A program made the translations under genes and the position numbers. Source: Propionibacteriaceae bacterium (GTDB taxonomy: Bacteria; Actinomycetota; Actinomycetes; Propionibacteriales; Propionibacteriaceae). From it: 8,219 nt of DNA. How positions within the stretch are numbered: position 1 is the first letter of the stretch; each line of letters opens with the position of its first letter. This document shows, piece by piece, positions 5,588 to 8,219 of the stretch. The stretch lies in the NCBI GenBank assembly GCA_030538175.1, contig JAUNUL010000130.1:1-8219 (forward strand), given 5' to 3'. The notes beneath the pieces were generated by a model, which saw nothing but the letters and a program-made list of their open reading frames with translations, did not search any database and had not been told where the DNA came from.

Positions 5588-8155
5588 ATGACCGAGACCC
5601 GTCCGCGACCACAGCACTCGCCTTCAGCGGCCCGTCCCGCGTTGCCCGCGCACCAAGAGGTGGACGCCCGCACGTTGGGTCCCAAGAATCCTCCGTCGCA
5701 CCCGCTGGCGCTCGAGCCGGCCGTGGCACCGCCGCATTCGGTCGACGGTTTCGCCCGCACGTTCCTGCGGGAGCTGAACTTCGGTGGTGGCGCCAGCCTC
5801 GAGCGGTCCACGACCAACCATCAATATCTCGCCCTTGCCCGGACGGTGCGGCACTACCTGATGGCCGACTGGCTGAAGACGGCCCGGCGCCGACGCCAGC
5901 AGCCGAAGGACAAGATGGTCGGCTATCTCTCGGCGGAATATCTGCTCGGTCGCCAGCTCGGCAACGCCCTGCTTGCCCAGGACCTGACGGAGATCGTCGA
6001 CAAGGCCCTGGCCTCCTGTGGTTTGGATCTGGAGGAACTGCGGGCGCTCGAGGTGGAGCCCGGTCTCGGCAACGGCGGCCTTGGCCGACTGGCTGCCTGC
6101 TTCATCGACTCACTGGCCACGATGGATGTCAGCTGCATCGGTTATGGCATTCGCTACGAATACGGCATCTTCCGGCAGACCTTCGTCGATGGCCGTCAGG
6201 TCGAGCAGCCCGATGGCTGGCTGTCGATGGGTGCGCCGTGGGAGTTCCCGAACCCGGAGCGGGCCGTGCAGGTCGACTTCGGTGGCCACTTGGAGCCCTA
6301 CACCGATGAGGCGGGTCAGGCCCGCAGCCGCTGGGTGCCGGGCTGGAATGTCCTGGGCGTTCCGTACAACTACATGGTGCCGGGCTATCGCAACGGCGTG
6401 GTGAACACGCTGCGCCTGTGGAGTGCCGAGGCGACGTCTGCGTTCGACCTGTCGATCTTCAACGCCGGTGACTATGCCGAGGCGGTTCGCGCCCAGACCT
6501 TCGCCCAGAACATCTCCAAGGTGCTCTATCCGGAGGATTCGACCCCGCAGGGTCGCGAATTGCGCCTGCAACAGCAATATTTCTTCGTGGCGTGCTCGCT
6601 GAAGGACTACATCAACGGCACCCTGCCGGTGGACTTCGATGTCCGCGAACTCCCCGACCGGATCATCTTCCAGCTCAACGACACCCACCCGGTGATCGCA
6701 GTGCCGGAGCTGATGCGTCAGCTCATCGACGAGCACGGCCTGGAGTGGGACGAGGCCTGGGGGATCACGGCGAAGTGCTTCGCGTACACATGTCACACCC
6801 TGCTGCCTGAGGCCCTGGAGGTCTGGCCGGTCGAGCTGGTCGGCCGCCTGCTGCCACGGCACCTTGAGATCATTTTCCGGATCAACGAGGAGTTCCTGGC
6901 CGAGGTCAATGAACGCTGGCCGGGTGATCTGGAACGCGTCCGACGGATGTCGATCATCAGCGATGGTGACCACCAGGCGGTGCGGATGGCCCACCTCGCC
7001 GCGGTCGCAGCGACCAAGATCAACGGCGTCGCCGCGCTGCACTCGCAGTTGCTGCGCGACAAGGTGCTGGTCGACTTCGCCGAGATGTGGCCGGACAAGT
7101 TCACGAACGTCACCAACGGTGTCACCCCGCGGCGCTTCATCCAGGGCGCGAACCCGGCGCTGTCGGATCTGATCACCGACACCATCGGGGACGGCTGGGT
7201 CACGGACCTGGCCGAGCTCGCCCAGCTGGAGCCCTATGCCGATGACCCGGACTTCCGGGAGTCCTTCCGGGAGGCGAAGTTCACCAACAAGCAGCGCTTG
7301 AGTGAGCTGGCCCAAGAGCTCAACGGCCCGGTTCTGCATGACGACCACATGGTCGATGTGATGGTGAAGCGCCTCCACGAATACAAGCGCCAGAGCCTCA
7401 AGCTGCTCCACGTGGTCAGCACCTATGAAAAGGTGCTGTCCGGTGCGCTGGACCCGGCCGACATCGTGCCCCGCACCGTGGTCTTCGGCGCCAAGGCCGC
7501 TCCTGGCTATTGGATCGCCAAGGAGACGATGTATCTGATCAACCGCGTCGCGGCTGCGATCAATGCCGACCCGAAGCTGGACGGCCGCTTGCAGGTGTGG
7601 TTCCCCGAGAACTACAACGTCTCGCTGGCCCAGCTGATCATCCCGGCGGCTGACCTGTCGGAGCAGATCTCGCTGGCCGGCAAGGAAGCCTCGGGCACCG
7701 GCAACATGAAGCTCGCCCTCAACGGTGCACTCACCATCGGCACCGATGATGGCGCCAACGTGGAGATCCGCCAGCTCGTCGGGGACGACAACTTCTTCCT
7801 GTTCGGCCTCAGCGAACCCGAGGTCACCGAGCTGGGAGCGAAGGGCTACCACTCCCGCGAGTTCTATGAAAGCAACGAGGACTTGCGTCGCGCCATCGAC
7901 CTGATCGCCAGCGGCCACTTCAACGGTGGCAACGGGGCAGAACCGGTCATCGATGACCTGCTCAACAACGACCGCTTCCTGGCCCTGGCGGACTTCGAGT
8001 CCTATGCCGCGGCCCAGGAAAAGGTCGAGGAGCGTTATCGCGACACCGACGCGTGGACCCGTTCGGCGATCCTCAACGTCGCCCGCTGCGGGTTCTTCTC
8101 CTCCGACCGGTCGATGCGCGACTACATCGACCGCATCTGGAAGCTCGAGGCCTGA
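5588..8155 (+). CDS. glgP: Glycogen/alpha-glucan phosphorylase (GT35)
   Basis: Pyridoxal-phosphate enzyme that releases glucose-1-phosphate from the non-reducing ends of glycogen or maltodextrin using phosphate; cytoplasmic. The 855-residue protein aligns along its length with E. coli GlgP: EPGLGNGGLGRLAACF (P158 onward), GYGIRYEYGIF, NTLRLWSAEA, VLYPEDST, LNDTHPVIAVPELMR, CHTLLPEALEVWPV, TNVTNGVTPRR, LHEYKRQ (596-602), VSLAQLIIPAADLSEQIS, and the cofactor site EASGTGNMK with the Schiff-base lysine at K708, then ALTIGTDDGANVE. It ends at the family-typical FSSDRSMRDYIDRIWKLE. The first 50 or so residues are a Pro/Ala/His-rich stretch not conserved in the family; clear homology begins near SVDGFARTFLRELNF. 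The ATG at 5588 is set by GGAGGA. Transcribed divergently from rarD; no other glycogen gene is visible before the window ends. A preference for maltodextrin over glycogen (MalP-like) cannot be excluded. Confidence 0.97.
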   Translation: MTETRPRPQHSPSAARPALPAHQEVDARTLGPKNPPSHPLALEPAVAPPHSVDGFARTFLRELNFGGGASLERSTTNHQYLALARTVRHYLMADWLKTARRRRQQPKDKMVGYLSAEYLLGRQLGNALLAQDLTEIVDKALASCGLDLEELRALEVEPGLGNGGLGRLAACFIDSLATMDVSCIGYGIRYEYGIFRQTFVDGRQVEQPDGWLSMGAPWEFPNPERAVQVDFGGHLEPYTDEAGQARSRWVPGWNVLGVPYNYMVPGYRNGVVNTLRLWSAEATSAFDLSIFNAGDYAEAVRAQTFAQNISKVLYPEDSTPQGRELRLQQQYFFVACSLKDYINGTLPVDFDVRELPDRIIFQLNDTHPVIAVPELMRQLIDEHGLEWDEAWGITAKCFAYTCHTLLPEALEVWPVELVGRLLPRHLEIIFRINEEFLAEVNERWPGDLERVRRMSIISDGDHQAVRMAHLAAVAATKINGVAALHSQLLRDKVLVDFAEMWPDKFTNVTNGVTPRRFIQGANPALSDLITDTIGDGWVTDLAELAQLEPYADDPDFRESFREAKFTNKQRLSELAQELNGPVLHDDHMVDVMVKRLHEYKRQSLKLLHVVSTYEKVLSGALDPADIVPRTVVFGAKAAPGYWIAKETMYLINRVAAAINADPKLDGRLQVWFPENYNVSLAQLIIPAADLSEQISLAGKEASGTGNMKLALNGALTIGTDDGANVEIRQLVGDDNFFLFGLSEPEVTELGAKGYHSREFYESNEDLRRAIDLIASGHFNGGNGAEPVIDDLLNNDRFLALADFESYAAAQEKVEERYRDTDAWTRSAILNVARCGFFSSDRSMRDYIDRIWKLEA

Positions 8156-8170
8156 AGGTCGCAGTCTCGT

Positions 8171-8219
8171 GGGGGGGGGGGGGCCCCCCCCCCCCCCCCC
8201 CCCCCCCCGCGGGGGGGGT
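8171..8219. other. G/C homopolymer block, probable assembly or sequencing artefact
   Basis: Thirteen G, twenty-five C, GC, eight G and a final T end the window, 15 bases after the glgP stop codon. Such pure runs are unlike anything else here and are typical of low-signal poly-G reads joined to their reverse complement at a contig end. The true downstream region of glgP, including any terminator, is therefore not readable. Confidence 0.8.

Noticed and set aside
6110..7918. 602-residue open frame on the minus strand opposite glgP
   Set aside because: It lies wholly antisense to an unmistakable GlgP with family motifs throughout. Its composition follows from GC-rich codon third positions, and it shows no recognisable domain or ribosome binding site.
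8171..8218. G-run/C-run as an intrinsic terminator hairpin or G-quadruplex after glgP
   Set aside because: The runs are pure homopolymers at the window end with no T-tract, which suits an artefact better than a natural structure.
1..8219. Defence system, prophage, integrative element or novel multi-gene system
   Set aside because: All six genes belong to common families with housekeeping or general metabolic roles. There are no integrase, transposase, attachment-site or effector-type genes, and no obvious compositional break.

Overview
The window is visibly GC-rich chromosomal DNA with six complete, tightly packed protein genes and no transposase, phage, CRISPR or RNA gene that I can recognise. 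The GC-biased third codon positions, frequent GTG starts, TANNNT-type -10 boxes sitting six bases before start codons, and the protein types (cytosolic-type M13 peptidase ending in RVTIW, actinobacterial-style thioesterase, RNase HI with an extra C-terminal domain) point to a high-GC actinobacterium. A member of Propionibacteriales is plausible but cannot be fixed from the sequence alone.

Layout. Positions 1-64 hold a short degenerate 15-bp tandem repeat. On the minus strand follow rnhA (65-1078, RNase HI fused through an acidic linker to an NTF2/DUF4440-like domain) and, upstream of it in the same transcription unit, ypeA (1099-1563, GNAT acetyltransferase). A 68-bp divergent promoter region separates ypeA from a plus-strand acyl-CoA thioesterase-family gene (1632-2432). 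That gene converges on an M13 zinc metallopeptidase (2521-4515, minus), with a repeat-rich 88-bp gap between them. The peptidase follows rarD (4526-5437, minus) at a 10-bp distance, suggesting one operon. A divergent regulatory region (about 5438-5587) precedes glgP (5588-8155, plus), a full-length glycogen/alpha-glucan phosphorylase. The last 49 bases are a G/C homopolymer block that looks like a contig-end sequencing or assembly artefact.

Function. The set is mostly housekeeping: RNA:DNA hybrid removal, small-molecule or protein acetylation, acyl-CoA hydrolysis, peptide turnover, a drug/metabolite transporter, and glycogen breakdown to glucose-1-phosphate. Nothing ties all six into one pathway. 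I do not see a new defence or mobile system here. The features that most deserve a second look are the RNase HI-DUF4440 fusion, the consistent leaderless start signature on three transcription units, a dyad centred between two divergent -10 boxes, and the two repeat-bearing gene ends.
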